A DNA stretch of 64,000 nucleotides, taken from positions 62,001-126,000 of the forward strand of contig NZ_FNRL01000018.1 in assembly GCF_900107795.1 (NCBI RefSeq), written 5' to 3'. Every line of letters begins with the position of its first letter. Position 1 is the first letter of the stretch. Below are positions 23,851 through 33,416 of this stretch, one piece after another. The translations under genes and the position numbers were made by a program. Below the pieces are notes generated by a model, which worked only from the letters and a program-made list of their open reading frames with translations, did not search any database and was not told the origin of the DNA. This stretch comes from Chitinophaga terrae (ex Kim and Jung 2007). GTDB taxonomy: Bacteria; Bacteroidota; Bacteroidia; Chitinophagales; Chitinophagaceae.

Positions 23851-25578
23851 ATGTATTATAAACGTTTTGCCGCAGCGTTGCTCCTCTTTGCCGGTTGCAT
23901 ACTGTCGTGCAAGAAGGAGAAGCTGAATTACTCGTATGATAACCGCCATGATACGATAGTTGGAGGAAGCTCCAATGTCAGGCTTGTCAACCTGCTGGGA
24001 AACAACCAGCTGGCTATTAACGGCGAGCGGCTGACCGGCTACCTGGTGCTGCAACCGCCTGTCGGCGGCGGAGAACCATTGTATCCGGGCACCTACTGGT
24101 TCCCTGCCAATGGTAAAATGGGAACCACTTTCACTATACCGCGCCAGTTCCTTACCAATGGCAAAGCCATGGTAAGCAGCGACAATATGGCATTCCAGTC
24201 GCCGAGCGACTCTATCGGGTTTGAAATAACGGAAGAGTATAACAAGCCTAAGGACTATTACATGGTAAGAAGTTTGCCATATACCGCGGCCGCAACGGAA
24301 AGAGTAACTGCAATACCGCGCGATATCACCGCCCCGGCAAAAGCCGGTTACTTCAAGATACGCCTCGTGAACATGGGCGACGAGGTAGCCGCCAGCAATA
24401 ACGCAGAGAACCTGGCCTTACCATTGACGCTGGCCTATGCAGATGGTACGCCTGTCAGCAACGCTACCAGCAATATCAATACACATAGCTGGTCTGATTA
24501 CGTGGAGCTGCCGTATGGTACTTACCAGTTTAAAGTGCTTACCCCTTCAGGCACTGAAGTGAGTTCTGTTTCCGGTAATGGCGTTGAGCAGACAAACATA
24601 ATTGAACCGGCTACATCAACGCTGGTGAAACCGGTGAACGGGTTTCCCAACGCAGTAAGTACGGGGCTGACTTTCGGACCTGTTAAAACTTTCCAGCCAG
24701 GCGGCGTATATACTATAGCCGTAGGCGTTACCCGGATGACCGCGCCCTATGTATACGGTACTCCGGGTGAAAGCTTTCCTTTCTACCAGAATACCTTTCG
24801 CATAATCGCCGATATCAGCGAACCGGCCAACACGGACTATTACCGCCTGCAGGCCGTGCAGGCGAACCCGGATGAGGCGCAGGTGACTTTCCGCGTAAAC
24901 GGTGAAAAGCTGGGAGATGCAGGTTACGCGGCGCATACAGGCTACGGCATTTATATCACAGGCGAAACAACCATAGAAGCCCTGGATGCCGCAGGTAAAG
25001 TGATCGCATCTGCCAAACAGTTGCTGAAACCCGGTTTAAACTATACAGCATGGTTGTACCTGACGCCTGAAGGGAAAGCCGCTATTTCGCTTGTCAATAA
25101 TAATCTCAGTGGCGGCTGGTATGCAGTACGCCCCGACAATACGGGGCAGGACGGCATTTACAACCGCATGCTGAACGAATATCCGTTCAACCTGCGCTTT
25201 CTCAACTTCTGTCCTGATCTGCCTTATGTGAGCTTTACAATGGATAACGGGCAGGCTGTGGGCTCTGAAACCGGTTCGCGCAACCTGCAACCCGGAATAC
25301 CTGCCCTGGAGCTGCCCTATGCCAGGTTTAACCAGGTGCAGGAAGCTTACAGGATCCTCGCTTACAGGTCTGGTCCCGGCGTTTACCCTGGCACGTGGCT
25401 GTCGGAGATCCCCGTTCTTAAAAGCACAGACCTGATCGCGCGCCCCGATGCTTATGTGCGGCCGGTAAAGCCAGTGCATGAACCGGGCATCTATACCATT
25501 GCGCTGATCGGCCGTTTGAAAGGCAACCTGCCTGAAGCAACGAAAGCGAAAATGATCATTATTAAACACACGAAGTAA
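23851..25578 (+). CDS. Large surface lipoprotein, DUF4397-like repeats
   Basis: 575 residues with a lipoprotein signal (Cys20, ILSC). The mature part seems to be built of several beta-rich modules of about 120-150 residues. Several begin with phrases like VRLVNLLGNNQLAINGERL, FKIRLVNMGDEV or YYRLQAVQANPDEAQVTFRVNGEKL, which resemble DUF4397 (a lipoprotein repeat common in Bacteroidota). No catalytic motif is evident. It lies 20 bp after the STN receptor, so it may be its surface ligand-binding partner in place of SusD. Family assignment is tentative. Confidence 0.6.
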   Translation: MYYKRFAAALLLFAGCILSCKKEKLNYSYDNRHDTIVGGSSNVRLVNLLGNNQLAINGERLTGYLVLQPPVGGGEPLYPGTYWFPANGKMGTTFTIPRQFLTNGKAMVSSDNMAFQSPSDSIGFEITEEYNKPKDYYMVRSLPYTAAATERVTAIPRDITAPAKAGYFKIRLVNMGDEVAASNNAENLALPLTLAYADGTPVSNATSNINTHSWSDYVELPYGTYQFKVLTPSGTEVSSVSGNGVEQTNIIEPATSTLVKPVNGFPNAVSTGLTFGPVKTFQPGGVYTIAVGVTRMTAPYVYGTPGESFPFYQNTFRIIADISEPANTDYYRLQAVQANPDEAQVTFRVNGEKLGDAGYAAHTGYGIYITGETTIEALDAAGKVIASAKQLLKPGLNYTAWLYLTPEGKAAISLVNNNLSGGWYAVRPDNTGQDGIYNRMLNEYPFNLRFLNFCPDLPYVSFTMDNGQAVGSETGSRNLQPGIPALELPYARFNQVQEAYRILAYRSGPGVYPGTWLSEIPVLKSTDLIARPDAYVRPVKPVHEPGIYTIALIGRLKGNLPEATKAKMIIIKHTK

Positions 25579-25583
25579 TTGTT

Positions 25584-26759
25584 ATGACCAAGATAATGCA
25601 CCTCCTGGCTGCCTGCACGCTGGTATGGAGTTTCAGCTCATGCAGCAAGGTTGACTATACGGAGATAGAAAGACCAGCCTATCTGCGGGTGTTCAATGAT
25701 TTAAACCTGAAAATAGGACTGGAAAATAAGGATGAAGAGAGACCTTTTCTCTGCATGTTGATAGACCCGGTAATTGACAAAGACGGGGTGCCTGTATCGG
25801 CAGCTATCAAAGGCGACTTCCTGGATCAGCGCGAGCCATACGCGCCTCCTTATCCTTCCCACCTGGGCAGCAGCACCAGCAAAAATAATCCTGAATACCC
25901 GGGAAAAGAGAATGTACTGGTAGGACCTGTGTTAAATGGGTTCGATCTCTCCAGCTGGGCGCAGGTACCTTCCGGCAAACATCGCATCGTATTCTATTAC
26001 CGGCCCGTGAATGAAGTATCCTTCTTTGACCTGGAGCCTAAAGTACGCAGCAATAAGGTAGTGGACACAGTGATTGACCTGGGCGTGGAAGAAGTGTATA
26101 CCATGCATGTATTGCAGCGGAACTTTATCACAAAGGAAAAAGGTATCATCCTGCGCAAGGAGAATTTTCACCAGCTGCCGTTATCTGATTCCATGGTGTA
26201 TGTGAATTTCTACAACTACAGCGCAGATGGATTCTGGCAGGCAGATAAAAGCCTGAAGAAAAACCAGTTCAATTCAGGCGTTATGCAATATGGGATCCGT
26301 GATGAAATGAATATCTGGCTTTCGATCTGCAAACCAGGCGGATGGAATACAATCCCGGGTTACCGCTTTGCTTACCTGGGGCAGGTAAAGAGGAATACAG
26401 GCAACCATGTAGCGCCGTATTTCAGCTTCCCGCTGTTTGCCGACAGCGCGTCCAATCATATTGTAACGGATATCTGGCAGCGTATTTCCCTGCTGGCGCC
26501 GGGAATTGATCCGGAGATAATCCCGCATGGCGATTACGCTACGATCACCGACGGCGCTTACGGGTTGATTGCCTGTTATGGAAATGGTACGCGGCAGAAC
26601 TTTGAAAGAGGGGCGCTTTTCCTCCCCAGCATGATCGTGAACATTCATTCAGGCGTTTATAATCCCCGCTCTTTTGCGACGGTCAACACCATCGAGGTGG
26701 TTAACGGTAACGCCTACCTGACAACGATCCAGCGCAAGTATGAACCCCCGGTTTATTAA
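25584..26759 (+). CDS. Unknown surface lipoprotein of the FAS1 operon
   Basis: 391 residues; lipoprotein signal with Cys20 (SFSSC). The mature sequence is beta-rich with many aromatic residues (for example PSGKHRIVFYYRPVNEVSFFDLE and YVNFYNYSADGFWQ). It starts with a YLRVFNDL phrase similar in style to the DUF4397-like neighbour. No family is recognised with confidence and no active-site motif is seen. Five bases separate it from the preceding gene. Likely an outer-leaflet binding or scaffold component. Confidence 0.6.
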   Translation: MTKIMHLLAACTLVWSFSSCSKVDYTEIERPAYLRVFNDLNLKIGLENKDEERPFLCMLIDPVIDKDGVPVSAAIKGDFLDQREPYAPPYPSHLGSSTSKNNPEYPGKENVLVGPVLNGFDLSSWAQVPSGKHRIVFYYRPVNEVSFFDLEPKVRSNKVVDTVIDLGVEEVYTMHVLQRNFITKEKGIILRKENFHQLPLSDSMVYVNFYNYSADGFWQADKSLKKNQFNSGVMQYGIRDEMNIWLSICKPGGWNTIPGYRFAYLGQVKRNTGNHVAPYFSFPLFADSASNHIVTDIWQRISLLAPGIDPEIIPHGDYATITDGAYGLIACYGNGTRQNFERGALFLPSMIVNIHSGVYNPRSFATVNTIEVVNGNAYLTTIQRKYEPPVY

Positions 26760-26793
26760 GCAGTACCAACTAATCATCAAAAAAGTAAAAGCA

Positions 26794-27867
26794 ATGTTTA
26801 AATATATCAGAACCTGCATGATGCTTTCCCTGTTGCCGCTGGCTTTTTCGGCCTGTAAACATGATGAGCTGGCAGTGCCCGGGGAAAAGGAGTCGTTCCG
26901 GCTGGCGGGTGATTTTATCAGGAACAACTATGACCTCTCGCTCTTCAATGCAGCCATGGAATATACCGGCCTGGCCGAAGAGATGAATGGCCCCGGACCT
27001 TACACCCTGCTGGTACCGGGAAATACGGCATTCAATGAACTGGGAATTACCCGCCCATCTGATTTTCAGAAATTAAATAAAGACAGTCTTAAAGCCGCTT
27101 TGCAATACCATATACTCAGCCGCCGGTTGCCATCTTCAGCCATTCCCGCCAACGGCGTTGATATCAGGTATACCAACCTGGCCAACAAAGAGGTATACCT
27201 GACCTATGCCGCATTTCCTGTTGACTATCCGCAGTTTCCCACTAACCATATTTACGTGAACGGTTCATTTGTCACGAAAAAGGATGTGGTGCTTGCAAAC
27301 GGGATATTGTATGTGTTGGACAAAGTGATCAAATACAATCCCGGTACGGTGCAGGACTGGCTTGCAGCCCGGCCGGAGTATAGCGTATTTGTGGCGGCGC
27401 TTAAGCAGTTCGGGCTCTGGAACCAGCTTTCAGGCGAAGGTCCGTTCACTGTTCTGGCGCCCGACAATGAAGCGCTGGCAAAAGCGGGTATCACCATGGA
27501 ATCATTGCAGCTATACACGCCTGAACGATACCTGGGAGCAAGACTGTTCGGCGTATACCTGCTCAGGAAAAGGCATTTCTTTCTTACCGATTTCCCTGCG
27601 TTTTCCTCCATGTATGGCGCCAGCGGCACACAGGCTGCAATTGAAGGCGACAGTTACGAATATACGATGAGCGCTACGAAGAACACCTACCAGGTTTCAC
27701 CAACGGTTTACACGTTCGGCTACCAGGACCCTGCGCGCCCCTTTCTCGGCGTCTTGCGCAGCGTTACAGGAAATACTTCCCGCAGAAACGATAACCTGAC
27801 AGATAACGGCGTTGTGCATTATTTGCCGGGGGTAGTTGTCATGCCGGAAGAAGCTTTAAAAAAATGA
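26794..27867 (+). CDS. FAS1 (fasciclin) lipoprotein 1
   Basis: 357 residues from MFKYIRTCMMLSLLPLAFSAC (lipobox Cys21). An ATG 18 codons upstream would overlap the preceding gene and bury the signal peptide. Two FAS1 domains are seen, each with its hallmark turn: GPYTLLVPGNTAFNELG in the first and GPFTVLAPDNEALAKAG in the second, followed by the YHIL and LPGVVV type strands. FAS1 domains mediate adhesion or ligand binding at cell surfaces. One of three consecutive FAS1 genes in this operon. Confidence 0.88.
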   Translation: MFKYIRTCMMLSLLPLAFSACKHDELAVPGEKESFRLAGDFIRNNYDLSLFNAAMEYTGLAEEMNGPGPYTLLVPGNTAFNELGITRPSDFQKLNKDSLKAALQYHILSRRLPSSAIPANGVDIRYTNLANKEVYLTYAAFPVDYPQFPTNHIYVNGSFVTKKDVVLANGILYVLDKVIKYNPGTVQDWLAARPEYSVFVAALKQFGLWNQLSGEGPFTVLAPDNEALAKAGITMESLQLYTPERYLGARLFGVYLLRKRHFFLTDFPAFSSMYGASGTQAAIEGDSYEYTMSATKNTYQVSPTVYTFGYQDPARPFLGVLRSVTGNTSRRNDNLTDNGVVHYLPGVVVMPEEALKK

Positions 27868-27886
27868 TACATAAAAAGCTATTAAC

Positions 27887-29119
27887 ATGAGAAGCATCAT
27901 ATTTTGTACACTCGCATGCTGGCTGTTGACAGTGGCCTGCCGGAAAGAAGAGTTCCAGCAGCCGCCGCATGGCGGGCCGGTACCATACAATGATACCGCC
28001 AGGTATGAATTGAAATCCCTCCTGGGAATGACGGGGCATAAACTGTTTTATGCCGCCTGGCAGAAAAGTAATTTGAATACGATACTCGCTGCGCAGGGAG
28101 CCGCCATGCGCTACACTATCCTGGCGCCCGATGATGCGGCGATGACCGCAGCCGGCTATACCAATGCCGCCATTGCCGCCGCACCGGTAGAAGAACTGGA
28201 TTCCCTGCTCTGCTTCCACGTCATTCCCGAATATGTGGATACGCTGGCGCTTCGCGGCCAGCGGGGCAGCGTACGCCGAAAAACCATGTTGCAGGATAAT
28301 ACGCTGGTAGAATACCTGAACGGAGTTGGTTCTAATGTTCCCTTCATTAAACCATATACATACAAGCAATTCCTGGCCCTTGGCAAGGATGGCGGCTTGC
28401 TGGTAAATGGCAGGAACACGGGAAAGGGCCAACCCATGTATGCAACCAACGGCATTATCTGGCCGGTGAACCAGTTGCTGAAACGACCAACCGAAAGCAT
28501 GCTTGACATTATACGCCGCGATCCCCGGCTCAGCATCTTTTCGGAATTGCTGCAAAGAACAGATGAGATCTGGCAAACGGAAAGCATGGGTTATTATGAG
28601 AGAGGAAACTTCAAGGGACTTGGACTGGTGAATGGAACAGAAGTAGTGAGCGACGGATTTTTTGCCCCAACGAACGATGCTTTTAAAAGAGCCGGTTTCA
28701 ACTCAGTAGATGATCTTATGGCATTGAACAGCCGTTCCATGCCTTACTTCAACTGGGATACCTTTGAAATGGTAAATGGCTTTGTGACCGATTCTCTCCT
28801 GGCCTATCATGCCTGGGGAAGGATGTATACGCCTGTGGGCGCCTTCGGTACAGGTAACCGCTCCGTAGCCATGTTCTACTCCAATGACCTGGATAATAAT
28901 ATCATTGGCGACTATGACCTTACCAGCAGCAACGGGGGCAATTTGCCTCCCTACCCTATGACGCTTGAATTTGGCGTCAGCACAGCCGGACAGATCACAG
29001 TAAAGGTAAAAGGCAGCAACCATCCGGCAGCCTCCATCACGGAAGCAGACATCAATACATTCCAGGGACCGCTGCACCTGGTAGACAACCTGATTCTTTC
29101 CAATAAAGTACAGTACTAA
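27887..29119 (+). CDS. FAS1 (fasciclin) lipoprotein 2
   Basis: 410 residues; lipobox VAC at Cys18. The first FAS1 domain has RYTILAPDDAAMTAAGY and FHVIPEYVDTLAL. The second has GFFAPTNDAFKRAGF and ends PLHLVDNLIL. The second domain carries an insertion of about 80 residues compared with its neighbours (around the AWGRMYTPVGAF...NGGNLPPYP region). Its stop codon overlaps the next start (TAATG), so translation is coupled to FAS1 lipoprotein 3. Confidence 0.85.
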   Translation: MRSIIFCTLACWLLTVACRKEEFQQPPHGGPVPYNDTARYELKSLLGMTGHKLFYAAWQKSNLNTILAAQGAAMRYTILAPDDAAMTAAGYTNAAIAAAPVEELDSLLCFHVIPEYVDTLALRGQRGSVRRKTMLQDNTLVEYLNGVGSNVPFIKPYTYKQFLALGKDGGLLVNGRNTGKGQPMYATNGIIWPVNQLLKRPTESMLDIIRRDPRLSIFSELLQRTDEIWQTESMGYYERGNFKGLGLVNGTEVVSDGFFAPTNDAFKRAGFNSVDDLMALNSRSMPYFNWDTFEMVNGFVTDSLLAYHAWGRMYTPVGAFGTGNRSVAMFYSNDLDNNIIGDYDLTSSNGGNLPPYPMTLEFGVSTAGQITVKVKGSNHPAASITEADINTFQGPLHLVDNLILSNKVQY

Positions 29120-30117
29120 TGAGAAAGTTTAAGATCAATATACAATTACTGGCTGCCTGCGGCGCGTTGCTGCTGACCGCTGCCGGGTGTTCCAAGGATA
29201 AAACCGCGCAGCCCCAGGACGGCAACCGCATTGCGCAGGTACTGGCAGATAACTTCAACCTTACCATGATGAATACGGTGGTTACCCGTTCCAACCTGCG
29301 TACAGATCTGAGCGGGCCGGGTCCCTATACCTTGTTTGCGCCGTCAGACGAAGCATTTATAAGATCAGGGTATTCCAATACGGTAGCAATATTATCTGCC
29401 AGTCCCAAACTGATAAACTCTATCGGCGCCTATCATACCGTTGAAGGAATATACGACCTGAGTAAACTGCCTTTCCTCTTCAACCAGGAGATCACTTCCA
29501 GGGGAGGAAAGCTTTTTGTAACAAGGTGGGTAAAAGGAGAAGACACTGTGATCACCATCAACGGGAGCCGCCTGCTCTCGTCATTTATCAGTGCATCCAA
29601 CGGGCGGGTGCAGGTGATCAACCGCATGCTGGAACCATACCTGCATGCCACGATTGCAGACGCCATTGCCGCCGAGTCGTCGCTTACCCTTTTCTGGCAG
29701 GCAATACAACGCGCCGGGATGGTGGATATGCTTAAAGGTAAAGGACCGTACACCATCTATGCACCTGACAACGATGCGATGAAAGCAATGGGATATGCAA
29801 CCCTGGACGCCGTGAACGCAGCGCCGGCAGCGGCAATAACAGCCCTGGTGAAATACCAGGTTGTAGCAGATCGCCGCTTCGTCAATGATTACATCCTCTC
29901 CACCGCCATCGGAAAATCAACCACGTCGCAGGGAATGAGCGATAACAATTCCGTTACCGTAACGCTTACGCCAGATCCCCAACAACCCAATGTATTTTCA
30001 GGCATTACGCTTCGCGGACTTGGGAATACTACAGACGTAAATCTCCTGAAACAGGATATTATCTCCGGCAACGGCGTACTGCATATCACAGACCAGGTGT
30101 TAAAAATAACCCAATAA
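29119..30117 (+). CDS. FAS1 (fasciclin) lipoprotein 3
   Basis: 332 residues, the most typical of the three. Lipobox AAGC at Cys24, then two FAS1 domains with GPYTLFAPSDEAFIRSGY and GPYTIYAPDNDAMKAMGY. H-box-like YHTVEGIYDL follows the first, and GNGVLHITDQVLK closes the second. Translation is probably coupled to the preceding gene through the one-base overlap. The three FAS1 proteins differ clearly from each other, so they are old paralogues rather than a recent triplication. Confidence 0.9.
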   Translation: MRKFKINIQLLAACGALLLTAAGCSKDKTAQPQDGNRIAQVLADNFNLTMMNTVVTRSNLRTDLSGPGPYTLFAPSDEAFIRSGYSNTVAILSASPKLINSIGAYHTVEGIYDLSKLPFLFNQEITSRGGKLFVTRWVKGEDTVITINGSRLLSSFISASNGRVQVINRMLEPYLHATIADAIAAESSLTLFWQAIQRAGMVDMLKGKGPYTIYAPDNDAMKAMGYATLDAVNAAPAAAITALVKYQVVADRRFVNDYILSTAIGKSTTSQGMSDNNSVTVTLTPDPQQPNVFSGITLRGLGNTTDVNLLKQDIISGNGVLHITDQVLKITQ

Positions 30118-30145
30118 TCATCAATGTTTACATAAGCTATCAGAC

Positions 30146-33100
30146 ATGCAAGTTTATACTTTTAAATATATACGCTTCTTCTTACTGTTGCTGCTGCTGC
30201 CTTTTGCAGCGCTGGCGCAGGAAACGGGAGGCGGCCTTACGGGTAAAGCGCAATCCGCAAAAGGAGAACCATTGCCTGGTGTAACGGTGATCGCCGTTCA
30301 TGGCCCTTCCGGAACAAAATATCCTGTCATTACGGATAACGGCGGACGTTACCGCATCAACGGCATGCGGATAGGCGGACCTTACAAGGTTACCGCCACC
30401 ATGATGGGAATGGAACCGCAGATCATTGACAATATTACCGTGAAGCTGGGCGAACCGCAGCTGCTGAATATCACGCTCGCCGATCAAAGCACTAAGCTGG
30501 GCGAAGTGGTTGTAAAAGGAACGAAAGCCGGCCCCCGCGCCAACAGCTATGGCGCAGGCCAGAATATAAGCAGGCAACAGCTCAACAACATGCCTACCGT
30601 CAACCGCAGCATACAGGATATTACCCGTATGGTGCCGCAGGGATCAAAAGACAACAGCTTTGGCGGCTCCAGCTTCCGGTATAATAACGTGACCATCGAC
30701 GGCGCTATCAACAATGATGCGATCGGTTTCAGCCCTTCCAACGGCGGGCAAAGCGGCACCAGCGGCCAGCCGGGCAGCAGTACGCGAACCAACCCCGTAT
30801 CGCTCGACGCCATCGAAGACATGCAGGTATACCTTGCACCCTACGATGTTAAAATAGGGAACTTCACAGGCGGCAGCGTGAATGCCGTTACCCGGAGCGG
30901 TACCAACAGTTTCACCGGCTCAGTATATGCGTATGGCCGCAATGCCGCTATAACCGGTAAAGACAAAGCAGGTACGCTCGGGAAGATGGACAATGAATTC
31001 AAGGACTACCAGGCAGGTGTACGCCTCGGGTTTCCTATCATCAAAAACAAATTATTCTTCTTTACCAACGAAGAGATCACACGCCGTACAGAACCTACAC
31101 AGCTGATGGCCGGCAAGGCAGAAACCGCGCAGATCCTCAGCGCCGAAGATGCAACCGCTATCCGCAAAGAAACCATCAGCAGATATGGCCAGATCTTCGA
31201 CCCCGGTACTGCCGGCAGTTATAACACCAGCTCCAGGTCCGATAAATTCTTTAACCGCCTGGACTGGAATATCAACGATCGCCATCAGCTTTCTGTACGC
31301 AATAACACCATCCGGTCAAGCGCCGTTCATATGGACCGCGACCAGCAGGACTTCCGCTTCAGCAGCATGGCATTCAAACAAACGAACAACCAGACAAGTA
31401 CAGTAGCCGAACTTAAAAGCCGGTTTAACAACGCCATAAGCAATAGCCTGGTGGCAGGTTTCAGCATGGTAAAAGATCGCCGCGACCCGCTCAGCGATCC
31501 TTCCCTACCGCAGGTACAGATCATGGGCCGTACGCCGGGAACTACCATTTACCTGGGCACAGACCGCGAAGCCGCTATTTTCAATATGAAACAGCGTACT
31601 ATCGAAATCAGCGACAACCTTACCTATACAAAAGGCAAACATACCTGGTTGTTCGGAACGCACAATGAGTTGTATCATATCGACTACGGCTTTGTAAACA
31701 GCTGGAACGGAAGAGTGGATTATCTCAGCATAGAAGATTACCTGAACAATAACCCTTACCGGGTGCGCGGCAGTTACAATTATGTAAACAACAACCGTGA
31801 TTACATCCTCGCTCATCCCGGGGCAGTGTTCAATATCAGCCTGCATAGCGTGTATGCGCAGGATGAGATACAGGTGACTGATAAACTGAAAGTAATGCCC
31901 GGGCTCCGTGCAGACTATACCTGGTTGCCTGAAAAACCGGAGCTGAGCGAAAAAGTGATCAATTCGCCCGCCGACCCATATTTTGGTTCTACTTATTCCT
32001 ATACTCCGTTGAGCCGTATCCGTAACAAATTCTTTGATAAGGTGAAACTATCGCCCCGTTTGGGCTTCCGCTACGATTGGCTGGGCGATCAGCGCCTGAT
32101 CCTCCGCGGGGGCGCGGGGCTGTTCACAGGCCGCATTCCTTTCGCCTGGCTGGCTTATGCTTACTACAATAACGGTATCGGCTATGGATCGTTCGACCAG
32201 CGGGCCGACCAGAAGCCATTTGCGCCGGGGTCGGACGCTATTAAGCCAGGCCCCGAAGGCATAGCAGGTTTTATTAAAGACAATGGAACCATCATCAACA
32301 ATCCCAATGCCGGCAAAACGCAGGTAGACCTGGTAGACAATGACTTTTCCATGCCGCAGGTACTGCGAGCCAGCCTGGCGGTAGATTACACCACTAACAG
32401 CCAGTGGAAATTCACGGCGGAAGGCATCGTTACCAAAGTGCTGAAAGATGTATTTTTCCAACAGGTGAACATCTCTGATAATCCATTCTATTATGGTTAT
32501 GATAAGAACAGGGAACAACCTGTGTATGCAGGCAGCATCAACCCGGCTTTCTCCAACGCTTACCTGTTAAGCAATACAAGCAAAGGATATCGTTACAGCA
32601 TTACGGGAACTATCGGCAAAACGTGGCAGAACGGGCTGTATGTGAACGGCGCCTATACATTCGGAGAAAGCAAGGATGTGTTCAATGGCATCCGTAACTC
32701 CATGGAGAGCAACTGGCAACTGAACCAGGCGTTGAGTCCCAACGCCGCCGGGCTGGCTTATTCGAATTTTGACATCCGGCATCGTATAGTCATAAACGTT
32801 AATTACCGGAAGCAGTGGAACAACGTATTGGTAACCACGCTGGGGTTGTTTGGCAGCGCGCAATCCGGCAGTCCGTTCACCTACGGCATTGTAAACAACA
32901 GCGTACAGGGATTGCCGCAGCAGGTGAGCCTGGCTTATATTCCAAGGGCCAACGAAGCGGTTAAATTCTTCCGTGATACCGAAAGCCGGACGGCCGAAGA
33001 GCAGGCAGCCGCCTTCAATTCGTATGTAGATGGCAACGCTTACCTGCGCACCAGGAGAGGCATGTTCACCGAAAGGAATACAGGACGTACGCCGTGGAAT

Positions 33101-33406
33101 GTACAGGGCGACCTGCATTTCGCACAGGAATTCCATCTTCCTTCGCTGAAAACACAGTATATCACTATTACCGCCGATATCATCAATTTCACCAACCTGC
33201 TGAACAGGAACTGGGGAATACAGTACTTCTCCCCTAATACCTTTAACAGCACTGCCAGCGTAGGTTTAACGCCTACCCTGTACCCGCCTGCGCAGGGCAA
33301 GGAAGGATACCCGGTTTACGACTTTGCCAACCCTGGCAAACCTTATTCGATCGATTACCTGAACTCGCGCTACCAGATGCAGTTAGGCATGCGTTACACA
33401 TTTTAA
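30146..33406 (+). CDS. Oar-like TonB-dependent receptor
   Basis: 1086 residues. Signal peptide ending LPFAALAQ, a carboxypeptidase-regulatory domain (about 28-115, GEPLPGVTVIAVH...YRINGMRIGGPYKVTATMMG), then a plug of the OmpA-related Oar type with NRSIQDITRMVPQGS, RYNNVTIDGAINND and FTGGSVNAVTRSGTN. A large beta-barrel follows, ending QLGMRYTF with a terminal Phe. Oar-like receptors import or export large ligands, including peptides and proteins. It has no STN domain, unlike the receptor at the head of the operon, so the operon holds two structurally different TonB receptors. Confidence 0.88.
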   Translation: MQVYTFKYIRFFLLLLLLPFAALAQETGGGLTGKAQSAKGEPLPGVTVIAVHGPSGTKYPVITDNGGRYRINGMRIGGPYKVTATMMGMEPQIIDNITVKLGEPQLLNITLADQSTKLGEVVVKGTKAGPRANSYGAGQNISRQQLNNMPTVNRSIQDITRMVPQGSKDNSFGGSSFRYNNVTIDGAINNDAIGFSPSNGGQSGTSGQPGSSTRTNPVSLDAIEDMQVYLAPYDVKIGNFTGGSVNAVTRSGTNSFTGSVYAYGRNAAITGKDKAGTLGKMDNEFKDYQAGVRLGFPIIKNKLFFFTNEEITRRTEPTQLMAGKAETAQILSAEDATAIRKETISRYGQIFDPGTAGSYNTSSRSDKFFNRLDWNINDRHQLSVRNNTIRSSAVHMDRDQQDFRFSSMAFKQTNNQTSTVAELKSRFNNAISNSLVAGFSMVKDRRDPLSDPSLPQVQIMGRTPGTTIYLGTDREAAIFNMKQRTIEISDNLTYTKGKHTWLFGTHNELYHIDYGFVNSWNGRVDYLSIEDYLNNNPYRVRGSYNYVNNNRDYILAHPGAVFNISLHSVYAQDEIQVTDKLKVMPGLRADYTWLPEKPELSEKVINSPADPYFGSTYSYTPLSRIRNKFFDKVKLSPRLGFRYDWLGDQRLILRGGAGLFTGRIPFAWLAYAYYNNGIGYGSFDQRADQKPFAPGSDAIKPGPEGIAGFIKDNGTIINNPNAGKTQVDLVDNDFSMPQVLRASLAVDYTTNSQWKFTAEGIVTKVLKDVFFQQVNISDNPFYYGYDKNREQPVYAGSINPAFSNAYLLSNTSKGYRYSITGTIGKTWQNGLYVNGAYTFGESKDVFNGIRNSMESNWQLNQALSPNAAGLAYSNFDIRHRIVINVNYRKQWNNVLVTTLGLFGSAQSGSPFTYGIVNNSVQGLPQQVSLAYIPRANEAVKFFRDTESRTAEEQAAAFNSYVDGNAYLRTRRGMFTERNTGRTPWNVQGDLHFAQEFHLPSLKTQYITITADIINFTNLLNRNWGIQYFSPNTFNSTASVGLTPTLYPPAQGKEGYPVYDFANPGKPYSIDYLNSRYQMQLGMRYTF

Positions 33407-33416
33407 TACATGAGAA